Part shown: positions 1 to 8,838 of the stretch, one piece after another
How positions within the stretch are numbered: position 1 is the first letter of the stretch
Layout: each line of letters starts with the position of its first letter
Origin: Bacillus sp. T3
Lineage (GTDB): Bacteria > Bacillota > Bacilli > Bacillales > Cytobacillaceae
Direction: 5' to 3'
Assembly (NCBI RefSeq): GCF_033449965.1
Contig: NZ_CP137761.1
Coordinates: forward strand, 3,844,001 to 3,908,000
Length of the DNA stretch: 64,000 nucleotides
Notes under the pieces: generated by a model
Told to the model about the DNA's origin: nothing
Seen by the model: the letters and a program-made list of their open reading frames with translations, nothing else
The model's database searches: none
Program-made: the position numbers and the translations under genes

Positions 1-892
1 CATCCATTGCTCCCTCTGTTTTTCCAGCACCTACGATTGTATGCAGTTCATCAATAAAGAGAAGAATTCTTCCTTCACTTTTTTTCACTTCATTCAAAAC
101 AGCCTTTAAGCGCTCTTCAAATTCTCCACGGAATTTTGCCCCAGCTATCAAGGAACTCATATCAAGGGCAAAGATTGTTTTATCCTTCAAACCCTCTGGG
201 ACATCCTTCCGAACAATTCGTTGTGCTAAACCCTCAACGATTGCTGTTTTCCCAACACCTGGTTCACCAATTAAGACCGGATTGTTTTTTGTTTTTCGGG
301 ATAAAATTCGAATCACATGGCGGATTTCACTATCCCGTCCAATCACCGGATCGATTTTTCCTGTTTTTACTTCAGCAACCAAGTCTCTGCCGTATTTTTT
401 TAATGCATCATAGGTTGCTTCTGGATTTTGCGAAGTCACCCTTTGATTCCCCCTAATTTCTTTAATTGCTGTTAGCAGCATTTCCTTTGTAATAGCAAGC
501 TTCAATAAAATTTTTCCTACCTCAGATTTTGCATCATATACACCGAGAAGGACGTGCTCGATTGATACATAATCATCGGTAAATTGTTTCATTTCTTTTT
601 CTGCTTCAGTCATGACTCTTTGGAGGTTGGCCGAGATATACAAATTGGCTTGCCCACTACCCGAGCCAGTCACTCTCGGTTTTTTATTGAGTGCTTTTGT
701 AAGTTCTTGTTGAAATGTTTTTGATGAAATCTGTATTTTTTCTAGTACACTTGCGACTAGATTGTCTTCTGTGTTGAGAATGGCCAAAAACAAATGAAGA
801 TCATCTATTTCTTGATGTTCATTGTCACGGGCAATGGACTGTGCTGACAGTAACGCAGTCTGAAGCCGCTCTGTCATTTTATTAAAATCCAT
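1..892 (-). CDS. clpB: ATP-dependent chaperone ClpB, 5' part (cut by window edge)
   Basis: Codes for the first 297 residues of the Hsp100 disaggregase ClpB, a cytosolic AAA+ hexamer that threads aggregated proteins through its pore together with DnaK. What is visible: the N-terminal Clp_N double repeat (about residues 1-145), a linker, then the start of NBD1 with Walker A GEPGVGKT near residue 208 and the Walker B stretch LFIDELHT just before the edge. The opening residues MDFNKMTERLQ are typical of ClpB and not of ClpC. The start is set by the ribosome site GGAGGA at about 898-906. The rest, including the middle coiled coil and NBD2, lies outside the window. A CtsR-type operator sits directly upstream, matching heat-shock control. 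Confidence 0.95.
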   Translation of the reverse strand, partial: MDFNKMTERLQTALLSAQSIARDNEHQEIDDLHLFLAILNTEDNLVASVLEKIQISSKTFQQELTKALNKKPRVTGSGSGQANLYISANLQRVMTEAEKEMKQFTDDYVSIEHVLLGVYDAKSEVGKILLKLAITKEMLLTAIKEIRGNQRVTSQNPEATYDALKKYGRDLVAEVKTGKIDPVIGRDSEIRHVIRILSRKTKNNPVLIGEPGVGKTAIVEGLAQRIVRKDVPEGLKDKTIFALDMSSLIAGAKFRGEFEERLKAVLNEVKKSEGRILLFIDELHTIVGAGKTEGAMD

Positions 893-910
893 TTTAGTTC
901 CTCCTTACAC

Positions 911-942
911 TTTGACCTTTATTGACCTTTATGTATATTATA
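911..942 (-). promoter_or_regulatory. CtsR heptad-repeat operator and -10 box for clpB
   Basis: Read on the minus strand, 911-927 holds GGTCAAT-AAA-GGTCAAA, a tandem heptad with a 3-base spacer that fits the CtsR consensus (A/GGTCAAA-NAN-A/GGTCAAA) with one mismatch. A TATAAT -10 box lies just upstream at 937-942, so the operator falls on the transcription start. This arrangement is known for class III heat-shock genes in Bacillus. No CtsR gene is visible in the window. Confidence 0.8.
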
Positions 943-943
943 T

Positions 944-983
944 GCTTTTTTTTTATAAAAATAAAGCCATCCGCTACTGGATG
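944..983 (-). terminator. Rho-independent terminator after yjzC
   Basis: The stem GCCATCC/GGATGGC at 964-983 is followed on the minus strand by TTTATTTTTAT. It lies just past the yjzC stop codon and separates that gene from clpB. Confidence 0.8.
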
Positions 984-1004
984 GCTCTTATTGTTTCTCT
1001 TTTA

Positions 1005-1184
1005 TTAAGGTCTTCTTTGGTATGACCAGATCCGATCATCGTTAGAGTTTTCTGGGAACTTGTCGCCTGCCTTCAATCTTACTCTCTTTGGGTTGTTAAC
1101 CGTACTGCCAGTATCTCCAATTTCAATATATATACCGTTGTTTGGAGCTTTTTGGCCCGGTTTAAATTGTCGATTTTGACCCAT
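1005..1184 (-). CDS. yjzC: YjzC family small protein
   Basis: A 59-residue hydrophilic protein of the YjzC family found in Bacillus, function unknown. It opens MGQNRQFKPGQKAPNNG and ends WSYQRRP, the typical ends of the family. The ATG at 1184 is preferred over an in-frame start 30 bases upstream because a perfect AAGGAGGT ribosome site lies 8 bases before it (1192-1199). It is a single-gene unit, closed by the terminator at 944-983 and separated from argF by a GC-rich dispersed repeat. Position next to the arginine cluster is as I remember it in B. subtilis. Confidence 0.85.
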   Translation of the reverse strand: MGQNRQFKPGQKAPNNGIYIEIGDTGSTVNNPKRVRLKAGDKFPENSNDDRIWSYQRRP

Positions 1185-1285
1185 TGTGCTTACCTCCTTG
1201 TGTTCATGGTTCATTAGCTATTATCTCCTAAGATAAAATGAACATGACCTGAAGTTTTTATCTAAACATTATTTTTCTGTATAAA

Positions 1286-1451
1286 CTTGTCTGTTGATTT
1301 CCGCTCCAGGTGCTCGCTTTCCGCGGGGCGGGCGGTGAGCCTCCTCGGCGCGCAACGCCTGTGGGGTCTCACCTGTCCCGCTGCTCCCGCAGGAGTCTCG
1401 CACCTTCTGCTCCAATCAACGAGTGCTCAAAAAATAACAATGTTCTTTAAC
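1286..1451. repeat. GC-rich dispersed intergenic repeat, copy 1
   Basis: About 165 bases, far richer in GC than the surroundings, starting CTTGTCTGTTGATTTCCGC and ending near TGTTCTTTAAC. The same element is present in reverse orientation at 14880-15060 with the same order of blocks (CTGTTGATTTCCGCTCCAGG, GAGCCTCCTCGGCGC, CCTGTGGGGTCTC, CGCAGGAGTCT, GCTCCAATCAAC). It lies between yjzC and the argF terminator. The short frames read through it look spurious. From memory, elements of this type occur in many copies in some Bacillus genomes. Confidence 0.8.
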
Positions 1452-1456
1452 TTAGA

Positions 1457-1489
1457 TAAAAAAGCCAAATCACCATAAGCGATTTGGCT
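1457..1489 (-). terminator. Terminator of the arginine operon
   Basis: The 9-bp stem AGCCAAATC/GATTTGGCT (1463-1471 and 1481-1489) is followed on the minus strand by TTTTTTATC. It lies 14 bases past the argF stop. Confidence 0.9.
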
Positions 1490-1502
1490 TCCTATTTTCG
1501 AA

Positions 1503-2462
1503 TTAACCCTTCATAATTTCGACTAATAATGCTTTTTGGGCGTGTAGTCGGTTGCCGGCTTGTTCGAACACGACTGAATTTGGTCCATCAATGACGCTTG
1601 AAGTTACTTCTTCTTCTCGATGAGCTGGTAAGCAATGTAAGAAAATGTAATCAGACTTTGCATTAGCCACCAATGTATCATTAATCTGGAAACCTTCAAA
1701 TGCTTTTAGTCGTATTTCATTTTCTGCTTCCTGTCCCATACTTGTCCAAACATCTGCATAAACGACATCTGCACCAACAATTCCTTCTACAGGATCATTG
1801 GTAATCACTACTTTTGCACCGCTCTCCGCTGCATAGCCAAGCACAGCTTCCGTAACACCAGCGTCAGGCTCATAGCCTTTTGGGGTAGCAACGGAAATAT
1901 CCATTCCTACTTTGGCACAAGCGATCATTAAGGAATGAGCGACATTGTTTCCATCTCCGATATAGGCAACCTTTAAGCCTGCGAACGTCCCTTTTTGCTC
2001 ATAGATTGTTTGTAAATCAGCTAAAGCCTGACATGGATGATAGAGATCCGTTAATCCATTAATGACAGGAATAGAAGCATGCTCTGCTAATTCTTCAATA
2101 ATTGAATGCGAAAAGGTACGAATCATAATTCCATCAACATAATGGGATAACACTTTCGCTGTATCTGAAATAGGCTCTCCTCTGCCAATTTGCAAATCCT
2201 TGCTGTTCATGACAATGGCTTGCCCGCCGAGCTGCAGCATACCAGCCTCAAATGATACTCTCGTTCTCGTTGACGATTTTTCAAAAATCATCCCAAGGAT
2301 CTTCCCAGCAAGTGGTTTGCCATGGTCGGAGCCAGCCAGCTTTTCTTGCTTAAGTTTGATGGCTCTTTCTACTAATACTTGAATCGTTTTTGATGAAAGA
2401 TCCTTTAAAGTCAATAAATCTTTTCCTGTTAATTGGGTATCGAATACATCTGTTTGAATCAT
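1503..2462 (-). CDS. argF: Ornithine carbamoyltransferase
   Basis: Makes citrulline and phosphate from ornithine and carbamoyl phosphate, the sixth arginine step, as a cytosolic trimer. The 319 residues show the carbamoyl-phosphate loop STRTR (64-68), HPCQ (142-145), the ornithine-binding SMG loop (241-243) and HCLPAHR (276-282), all intact. The length is normal for the anabolic enzyme. It is the last gene of the cluster and its ATG overlaps the carB stop codon by four bases (ATGA), so the two are translationally coupled. The carbamoyl phosphate made by CarAB is its substrate. A terminator follows at 1457-1489. Confidence 0.97.
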   Translation of the reverse strand: MIQTDVFDTQLTGKDLLTLKDLSSKTIQVLVERAIKLKQEKLAGSDHGKPLAGKILGMIFEKSSTRTRVSFEAGMLQLGGQAIVMNSKDLQIGRGEPISDTAKVLSHYVDGIMIRTFSHSIIEELAEHASIPVINGLTDLYHPCQALADLQTIYEQKGTFAGLKVAYIGDGNNVAHSLMIACAKVGMDISVATPKGYEPDAGVTEAVLGYAAESGAKVVITNDPVEGIVGADVVYADVWTSMGQEAENEIRLKAFEGFQINDTLVANAKSDYIFLHCLPAHREEEVTSSVIDGPNSVVFEQAGNRLHAQKALLVEIMKG

Positions 2463-5400
2463 CCTACAGTCACGTCCTTATTTATGGTTTGGTGCCAATA
2501 GCCAATACATTGCACATTCCAGCTTGGGACGGCAATTGCGGTTAAAAACGCTTTGGCTGTTTCTTTCTCTGTAAAGACCGGAATTCGATTACGCGTTGCT
2601 TTTTGTCTAGCTTGACTATCTACATCATATTTTTGAGTAGTAAATAAACCGATCGTATTTTTGTCTGTTAATTTTTCATCAAACAACTCTGTTTGCACAA
2701 TTTTAATGTTCGATTTTTCAGCAAGAGGTTTAAGTTCTGCTACATCATCTTTGCTGCTGCAGACTAATTCCCCTCCTTTTATTGATTTTTTCACTGTAGC
2801 ATGAAGCCATTTTGCTAATGCTTCATCATAGGTTTGTGCGATGCTTATTCCCTCACCTGTTGATTTCATTTCTGGTCCTACCTTCGCGTCTAAGCCGTGA
2901 AGAGCATAATTCGAAAACACAGGGTACTTGATTGTAATAAAAGGTAAGGATACGGGTTTGTTTGCTGCTGATTGGTCGGTTAAGGTTAATTTCCCGAGCA
3001 ATATTTTTGTCGCAATTTGTACCAACGGTTTTCCTGTCACCTTGCTAACAATCGGTACAGTTCGGCTTGCTCGTGGATTCACTTCTAATACTAACACACG
3101 ATCAGCTTCAACAATAAATTGAATATTCATTAAACCTTTATATTGAAGTTTTTTAACAATCTTTTCAGCATAAGATAGCATTACATTTTCTGTTTCAGCA
3201 GAAAAACTTTGTGCTGGTAAAATCGACATACTGTCACCCGAATGAACACCCGTTTTTTCAATATGCTCAACAATTGTTGGCACTAAGATATTCACGCCAT
3301 CTGCAGCTAAATCTAGTTCTGCTTCCTTCGCATAAATATACTGATCGACAAGTATTGGGTAATTTACTGTTCCGCTTGCTAATGTCTTATCCAATTCCTG
3401 TTGATTGTTTAGGACTTCCATTCCTTTCCCACCGATTACATATGATGGTCTTAGTAAAATTGGGAAGCCTAAGCTCTCGACACATGCTTGCAATTCAATT
3501 TCATTGTTGGCAATGTCGCCACGTACACGTGGAATTTCCAACTCATCAAGCAGTTGATAGAAGCGTTCACGGTCTTCAAGTAAATCGATCATTTCCGAGC
3601 TAGTGCCGAGTAGGTTTACACCAAATTCCTCAAGTTCGTTCGCTAAATTCAAGGCTGTTTGCCCACCTAATTGAACAATTACATCCGTAATATCCTCTGC
3701 TTCCATTACATTTAAGACAGATTCAATCGTCAGTGGTTCAAAATAAAGCTTATCGGCTGTAGCAAAATCAGTCGATACGGTTTCAGGATTATTGTTAATC
3801 ATAATCGTTTCGACGTTTTCATCCTTCAATGCTAATACACCGTGGACAGAACAATAATCAAATTCAATCCCTTGCCCAATGCGTATCGGTCCACTTCCGA
3901 TAATTAATACCTTTTGCTTTTCGGAAGGAATTTGTTCATTCTCTCCGCTATAGCTTGAGTAGTAATAATTGGATACTGAATGGAATTCTGCGGCACAGGT
4001 ATCGACCATTTTATAGGCTGGATTTACACCAAAATCCTTTCTAAATGTACGTAACTCTTGCTCAGACATTCCCCATTGGCTTGCTAAGAAGGAATCACTG
4101 AAGCCTTTTACCTTATATCGCTGAAGGGCTTCTTTCGAAACATTATTATAATTGGAATTAGAAATTTCTGTTTCTAAATCGATTAGTTTTTTGAAGCGTG
4201 TTAAATAAAATAAATCAATTTTTGTTTCGACATGAAGTTCATGTACATCGGTTCCACGACGGAGTAATTCAAATAAGACAAAAAGTCGTTCATCTGTTTG
4301 CCCCTTTACCATACTCTTTAAATCATCGATTGATTTTTCAGCTAAAACCGGAAGCATTAAATCGTTGTTATCGATTTCTAAAGAATGAATCGCTTTGAAT
4401 AGAGAACGCTCAAGACTTCTGTCAATGCCCATTACTTCGCCTGTCGCTTTCATTTGCGTGCCTAGCTTACGGTTAACCTGTGGAAATTTATCAAATGCCC
4501 ATTTTGGGAATTTCACTACTACATAATCAAGTGCAGGTTCAAAGCTGGCAAATGTTTCACCCGTAACGGGATTAATTAGTTCTGATAACTGGTAGCCTAC
4601 AGCTAATTTTGCTGCCATTCTGGCAATTGGATACCCGGTTGCTTTTGAAGCTAAAGCAGATGAACGGCTTACCCTTGGATTAACTTCAATTAAATAATAC
4701 TGCTTACTGTATGGATCCAGTGCAAATTGGATATTACACCCCCCAACGATTTCTAACGCAGAAATAATATTAATGGAGGCAGAACGAAGCATTTGATATT
4801 CGTCATCGGTTAATGTTTGCGATGGTGCGACAACAATGGAATCTCCTGTGTGGATTCCAACTGGATCGATATTTTCCATATTACAAACAGTAATACAAGT
4901 GTTCATCGAGTCACGCATTACTTCGTACTCTACTTCCTTAAAGCCGGCAATGCTCTTTTCGATTAAACACTGGTTAATCGCACTTTCCGATAGTCCACTT
5001 GTTACTAGCCCGATTAACTCTTCGAAATTGTTGGCAATTCCGCCTCCTGTTCCACCAAGTGTATAGGCAGGGCGAATAATGATTGGAAAGCCGATTTTCT
5101 CAGCAAATTGAACGGCCTCTTCTTTTGTATGAACAATGATACTTTCAGGAACTGGCTCCCCCAATTCGTTCATGAGAGCACGGAACGCTTCACGGTCTTC
5201 CCCTTTTTTAATCGAGTCAATCGAGGTTCCCAGAAGCTTTACTCCGTATTTTTCAATAATGCCTGCTTCACTTAAACTGAAGGCTAGATTTAAGCCAACT
5301 TGGCCGCCAATCGTTGCGAGCATTCCGTCGGGACGTTCTTTCGCAATGATTTTTTCCAAGCTTTCAACCGTAAGCGGTTCAAAATAAACCGAATCTGCGC

Positions 5401-5578
5401 AAAATTCATCGGTCATAATCGTAGCTGGATTATTATTGACGAGAATCACTCGATAGCCTTCTTCTTTAAGGGCCATACAAGCTTGTGTCCCCGCATAATC
5501 AAATTCTGCTGCCTGACCAATAACAATTGGACCAGATCCGATTACGAGAATAGATTTGATAGTCGTGTCTTTAGGCAT
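2459..5578 (-). CDS. carB: Carbamoyl-phosphate synthase large subunit, arginine-specific
   Basis: The synthetase subunit that joins bicarbonate, ammonia and two ATP into carbamoyl phosphate. At 1039 residues it has the duplicated biotin-carboxylase-like/ATP-grasp layout: first half beginning ILVIGSGPIVIGQ, second half beginning VLIIGSGPIRIGQ near residue 552, and a short C-terminal MGS-like region. It is slightly shorter than the E. coli enzyme, as is usual for the arginine-specific paralogue. The start at 5578 (MPKDTTIKS) matches relatives better than a start six codons upstream. It overlaps carA by 8 bases and argF by 4, giving a tightly coupled carA-carB-argF unit. Confidence 0.96.
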   Translation of the reverse strand: MPKDTTIKSILVIGSGPIVIGQAAEFDYAGTQACMALKEEGYRVILVNNNPATIMTDEFCADSVYFEPLTVESLEKIIAKERPDGMLATIGGQVGLNLAFSLSEAGIIEKYGVKLLGTSIDSIKKGEDREAFRALMNELGEPVPESIIVHTKEEAVQFAEKIGFPIIIRPAYTLGGTGGGIANNFEELIGLVTSGLSESAINQCLIEKSIAGFKEVEYEVMRDSMNTCITVCNMENIDPVGIHTGDSIVVAPSQTLTDDEYQMLRSASINIISALEIVGGCNIQFALDPYSKQYYLIEVNPRVSRSSALASKATGYPIARMAAKLAVGYQLSELINPVTGETFASFEPALDYVVVKFPKWAFDKFPQVNRKLGTQMKATGEVMGIDRSLERSLFKAIHSLEIDNNDLMLPVLAEKSIDDLKSMVKGQTDERLFVLFELLRRGTDVHELHVETKIDLFYLTRFKKLIDLETEISNSNYNNVSKEALQRYKVKGFSDSFLASQWGMSEQELRTFRKDFGVNPAYKMVDTCAAEFHSVSNYYYSSYSGENEQIPSEKQKVLIIGSGPIRIGQGIEFDYCSVHGVLALKDENVETIMINNNPETVSTDFATADKLYFEPLTIESVLNVMEAEDITDVIVQLGGQTALNLANELEEFGVNLLGTSSEMIDLLEDRERFYQLLDELEIPRVRGDIANNEIELQACVESLGFPILLRPSYVIGGKGMEVLNNQQELDKTLASGTVNYPILVDQYIYAKEAELDLAADGVNILVPTIVEHIEKTGVHSGDSMSILPAQSFSAETENVMLSYAEKIVKKLQYKGLMNIQFIVEADRVLVLEVNPRASRTVPIVSKVTGKPLVQIATKILLGKLTLTDQSAANKPVSLPFITIKYPVFSNYALHGLDAKVGPEMKSTGEGISIAQTYDEALAKWLHATVKKSIKGGELVCSSKDDVAELKPLAEKSNIKIVQTELFDEKLTDKNTIGLFTTQKYDVDSQARQKATRNRIPVFTEKETAKAFLTAIAVPSWNVQCIGYWHQTINKDVTVG

Positions 5579-6650
5579 AAGTTGCAACTCTCCCATTATT
5601 GGCTTTTACTAATTCGATAAATTCATCAAAGATGTATTGACTGTCACTTGGTCCCGGGTTTGCTTCAGGGTGGAATTGCACCGTTCTTAACGGAAGCGTA
5701 TCATGAACCATTCCTTCAACCGATTGGTCATGTAGATTATAAAAACGAGTCGATAAACCTGTTCCGAATAAGCTATCATTATCAACCACATAACTATGAT
5801 TTTGTGATGACATAAACACTTGATTTGTGACGAGGTCACTTACTGGATGGTTTGCCCCACGATGTCCAAAGGCAAGCTTCGTTGTATTTGCACCAAGTGC
5901 CAGTGCCGTTAATTGATGTCCTAAGCAAATCCCTAATGTCGGAAGCTTTGATACTAGTTTCTTTATTTTCGATAATTCAGCAGAAATGGCTTTTGGATCT
6001 CCAGGTCCATTTGATAATAAAATTCCATCTGGTTTTAGAGAGATAATTTTTTCAAAGGTTGTATCGTATGGTACAACTGTAACATGACAATCACGTTCCA
6101 CAAGGGCATTAATGATTGACTGCTTGCAACCAAAATCAACAACGACAATATGGTTCTCTCCTGTTCCCACTTTCTTAATTTCTTTCGTTGTAACAGCATC
6201 CACTTTACAATCCGGTTTCAGTTGAAACGCTAAGTCCGATTGTTCATGCTTGGAAAGGACTGCAGGCATGGATCCTTTATCACGAATTTTCTTTACAATT
6301 GCTCGAGTATCTATATTGTCTAATAACGGGACATTCCATTTTTCTAGGTATTGCTTTAAGCTGTATTTGGCCTGATAATGAAACACATCTTGAGCTGCTT
6401 CATACACAATAACTCCAGCCACGTGAGGCATTTCACTTTCAAAATCCTCTTCATTAATTCCGTAATTTCCGATAAGTGGATACGTGAACACTACAATTTG
6501 ATCTTTATAGGAAGGGTCCGTTAGCACTTCCTGAAACCCTGTCATGCCTGTATAAAATACAACCTCACCACATAGCTCATCAATAGAAGTTTCATTAACC
6601 CAATTTCCTTCAAAAACATCCCCACTTGATAATTTTACAAATCCGCGCAT
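5571..6650 (-). CDS. carA: Carbamoyl-phosphate synthase small subunit (glutaminase), arginine-specific
   Basis: Hydrolyses glutamine and passes ammonia to CarB. The 359 residues comprise the N-terminal CPSase small domain (with YTGMTGYQE-like YTGMTGFQE) and a C-terminal class I glutamine amidotransferase with nucleophile Cys in GICLGHQ (about residue 240) and the His/Glu of HPEANPGPSD near residue 325. The ATG at 6650 has GAGGTG six bases upstream; a GTG nine bases earlier is possible but lies inside that ribosome site. It starts the carAB-argF part of the cluster, after a gap of about 230 bases from argD that holds an ArgR-like palindrome. Confidence 0.95.
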   Translation of the reverse strand: MRGFVKLSSGDVFEGNWVNETSIDELCGEVVFYTGMTGFQEVLTDPSYKDQIVVFTYPLIGNYGINEEDFESEMPHVAGVIVYEAAQDVFHYQAKYSLKQYLEKWNVPLLDNIDTRAIVKKIRDKGSMPAVLSKHEQSDLAFQLKPDCKVDAVTTKEIKKVGTGENHIVVVDFGCKQSIINALVERDCHVTVVPYDTTFEKIISLKPDGILLSNGPGDPKAISAELSKIKKLVSKLPTLGICLGHQLTALALGANTTKLAFGHRGANHPVSDLVTNQVFMSSQNHSYVVDNDSLFGTGLSTRFYNLHDQSVEGMVHDTLPLRTVQFHPEANPGPSDSQYIFDEFIELVKANNGRVATYA

Positions 6651-6671
6651 TTTGTACACCTCGAAGATTTA

Positions 6672-6706
6672 TGTATAAATATATCATACAAATTCATATT
6701 TATACA
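6672..6706 (-). promoter_or_regulatory. Candidate ArgR/AhrC operator upstream of carA
   Basis: Perfect 11-bp arms TGTATAAATAT and ATATTTATACA face each other across 13 bases, ending about 22 bases upstream of the carA start. On the minus strand TGTATAAATATGAA agrees with the ARG-box core TGMATWWWWATKCA at 12 of 14 positions. Arginine repression of carAB by AhrC/ArgR is established in Bacillus; assigning this palindrome to it is inference. Confidence 0.5.
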
Positions 6707-6717
6707 TTTTATTTTAT

Positions 6718-6872
6718 AAAGAAAACTCGCCGACTGACAAGCCTGAAAGGCGAAGACAGAGGCGTAGTTGCACTTATACTTAATTTCTAAAATTTTCATC
6801 TACGTCGACTATGCAACACTGCTGAAAATTTATGCTTTCTTAAAGTGTAAAGAAAACTCGCCGATTGGCAAG
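6718..6872. repeat. Paired direct repeat in the argD-carA gap
   Basis: A 24-base block AAAGAAAACTCGCCGA with a near-identical tail occurs at 6718-6741 (CTGACAAG) and at 6849-6872 (TTGGCAAG), same orientation, 131 bases apart. Each copy contains a small imperfect palindrome around CTCGCC...GGCAAG. Between them lies GCGTAGTTGCAC facing GACTATGCAAC. The whole looks like a small intergenic element inside the arginine cluster. No gene is visible. Confidence 0.5.
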
Positions 6873-6883
6873 TTTTTAACACT

Positions 6884-8050
6884 TTATGCTTTAACCGTGT
6901 TCTTCATGTTAATTTTGTTTAGAGTAGTAATTAATATTTCAATCGCCTCGTCCATTTCATTTGAAGTAACGGTTAATGGCGGTAATAAGCGAATGACTTT
7001 TTCGCCTGCTTGCAGGAGAATCAATCCATTATTTCGAAGCTCGCTTAGTAATAGAGCAACATTTTGATTGCATTGGATTCCAATCATAAGCCCTAAACCT
7101 CGTACATCCTCAACAAATGAAAATGGCTTTAGACTGTCTTTTAATTTATTAATTAATTCGTTTCCTTTTTCTTGAACTGCCTCCAGGAATTCCTCTTTGA
7201 ATATTAACTCCATTGTCGCATTCGCAGCTGCTATTGAAATCGGATTTCCTCCGAAGGTCGAACCGTGACTACCTGGTCCAAAAAACATTCCAAGGTGTTC
7301 TTTCCCAATCACTGCCCCAATTGGTAAACCGCTCCCTAAGCCTTTTGCAGATGTAACAATGTCAGGCTGTAAATCAAAATGCTGGAATGCATATGGCTTA
7401 CCGGTACGCCCAACTCCAGTTTGAATCTCATCGACTACTAAGAGAGCTCCAAATTGCTTACATAGTTCTTCAATACCTTTAAAGAACTCCTTATCACCAA
7501 CGTGAATTCCTCCTTCGCCCTGAACGATTTCAAGCATGATTGCTGCGACATCTTCTCCCATCACATTTTTAACAGCTTCAATATCGTTATACGGTACATA
7601 AACAAATGTTTCGAGCATCGGGCCATAACCGGTTTTTATTTTATCCTGACCAGTCGCTGACATGGTCGCAAAGGTGCGGCCGTGAAAGGAATTTTCAAAT
7701 GTAATAATTTTCGTTCTACCAGTGGCTTTTCTAGCAAGCTTAATGGCTCCTTCATTTGCTTCTGCCCCACTATTAGCAAAGAAAACGCGATCCATTCCTG
7801 AAGCTTGAGCAAGCTTTTGCGCTGCTTGTTCTTGCTTTGTGTTCGTAAACAAATTTGATACATGCCAATATTCGTTCAATTGCTTCTGAATTGCTTCTTG
7901 GACATACTCTGGTCTATGCCCAAGGTTACAGACTCCAATACCGGAAGTAAAATCCAAATATTTTTTTCCATTCACGTCGGTTAGCCAGCATCCTTTAGCT
8001 GTGTGAGGTTCAATTTCCCAACGACCATAGGTTTGGAATAAATTGCTCAT
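6884..8050 (-). CDS. argD: Acetylornithine aminotransferase
   Basis: A PLP-dependent class III aminotransferase that converts N-acetylglutamate semialdehyde to N-acetylornithine with glutamate as amino donor. The 388 residues include SGAEANEGA (cofactor phosphate region), VVDEIQTGVGRTG, and the Schiff-base lysine in TSAKGLGSGLPIGAV. The start at 8050 (MSNLFQTYGRW) overlaps the argB stop by four bases (ATGA) and has GGAG 11 bases upstream; a longer in-frame start has no ribosome site. Fourth gene of the operon, followed by the gap with the carA operator. Confidence 0.96.
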   Translation of the reverse strand: MSNLFQTYGRWEIEPHTAKGCWLTDVNGKKYLDFTSGIGVCNLGHRPEYVQEAIQKQLNEYWHVSNLFTNTKQEQAAQKLAQASGMDRVFFANSGAEANEGAIKLARKATGRTKIITFENSFHGRTFATMSATGQDKIKTGYGPMLETFVYVPYNDIEAVKNVMGEDVAAIMLEIVQGEGGIHVGDKEFFKGIEELCKQFGALLVVDEIQTGVGRTGKPYAFQHFDLQPDIVTSAKGLGSGLPIGAVIGKEHLGMFFGPGSHGSTFGGNPISIAAANATMELIFKEEFLEAVQEKGNELINKLKDSLKPFSFVEDVRGLGLMIGIQCNQNVALLLSELRNNGLILLQAGEKVIRLLPPLTVTSNEMDEAIEILITTLNKINMKNTVKA

Positions 8051-8820
8051 TTTATCATCGGCTCCTTTTTTGAGATGCGCGTGCCGTACCATCCTTGATT
8101 TGAGTAAAATGGATTTTTACCGGAGACAATCATGACACTCTCGACTCCTTTTTCCACTGCCGCTAATGCTGATTGGACCTTTGGAATCATCCCACCGCTT
8201 ATTTCTCCATTTTCAATATATGTGTTGATTTCATTTTCGGTTAAGCAAGAAGCTAAAGAACCTTCAATCAATACACCATCTACATTTGTTACAAATAAGC
8301 ATTGCTCAGCTCCTAAAGCCTTAGCAACGGCTGCGGCCGCATAGTCGGCATTAATATTCAACTTCTCGCCATCTTCTGAAATCCCAATCGGTGTAACCAC
8401 CTGGATGTAGTTTTCTTTTAATAATATGTTAAGTAAATCAACTTTTACATTCGTAATTTCACCTACAAAGCCTAACTCATCACGATTAATAAAGGTAGCA
8501 TTTAGTAATTTCCCATCGCTGCCATTAATGCCAATCGCGTTAAAGTGATGATTTTCTAAGATAGAAACGAGCTTGCGATTTGTCTGACCAGAGAGTGTCA
8601 TCTCTACAACCTTTAATGTATCAAGTCCAGTTTTCCGCAAACCATTCCGAAACTCTGGCTTCACATTGTATAGAGCTAACATGTCATTTATATCTGGTCC
8701 ACCACCATGAACAAAAACAAGGTGATACCCCTGTTTTTGGAGTTCATCAAGACTTGTGAAAAAACCGGATGACAATTCATCCAAGACACTGCCGCCACAT
8801 TTAATCACAACAATTTTCAT
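8047..8820 (-). CDS. argB: Acetylglutamate kinase
   Basis: Phosphorylates N-acetylglutamate with ATP, the second step of the cyclic arginine pathway. The 257-residue amino-acid-kinase fold shows KCGGSV (8-13), VHGGGPDIN (about 38-46), NINAD and SGGMIPK near the C terminus, all family hallmarks. It is of the short, arginine-operon type typical of Bacillus. Lies 18 bases after argJ and overlaps argD by four bases. Confidence 0.96.
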   Translation of the reverse strand: MKIVVIKCGGSVLDELSSGFFTSLDELQKQGYHLVFVHGGGPDINDMLALYNVKPEFRNGLRKTGLDTLKVVEMTLSGQTNRKLVSILENHHFNAIGINGSDGKLLNATFINRDELGFVGEITNVKVDLLNILLKENYIQVVTPIGISEDGEKLNINADYAAAAVAKALGAEQCLFVTNVDGVLIEGSLASCLTENEINTYIENGEISGGMIPKVQSALAAVEKGVESVMIVSGKNPFYSNQGWYGTRISKKEPMIK

Positions 8821-8838
8821 TTTTCTCTCTCCTTACCC

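Noticed and set aside
136..456. 106-codon open frame on the plus strand
   Set aside because: It lies entirely opposite clpB, which has clear domain motifs; no ribosome site or family match.
1287..1478. 63-codon plus-strand frame over the GC-rich repeat
   Set aside because: The frame exists because the repeat lacks stop codons; the second copy at 14880-15060 gives unrelated frames on both strands.
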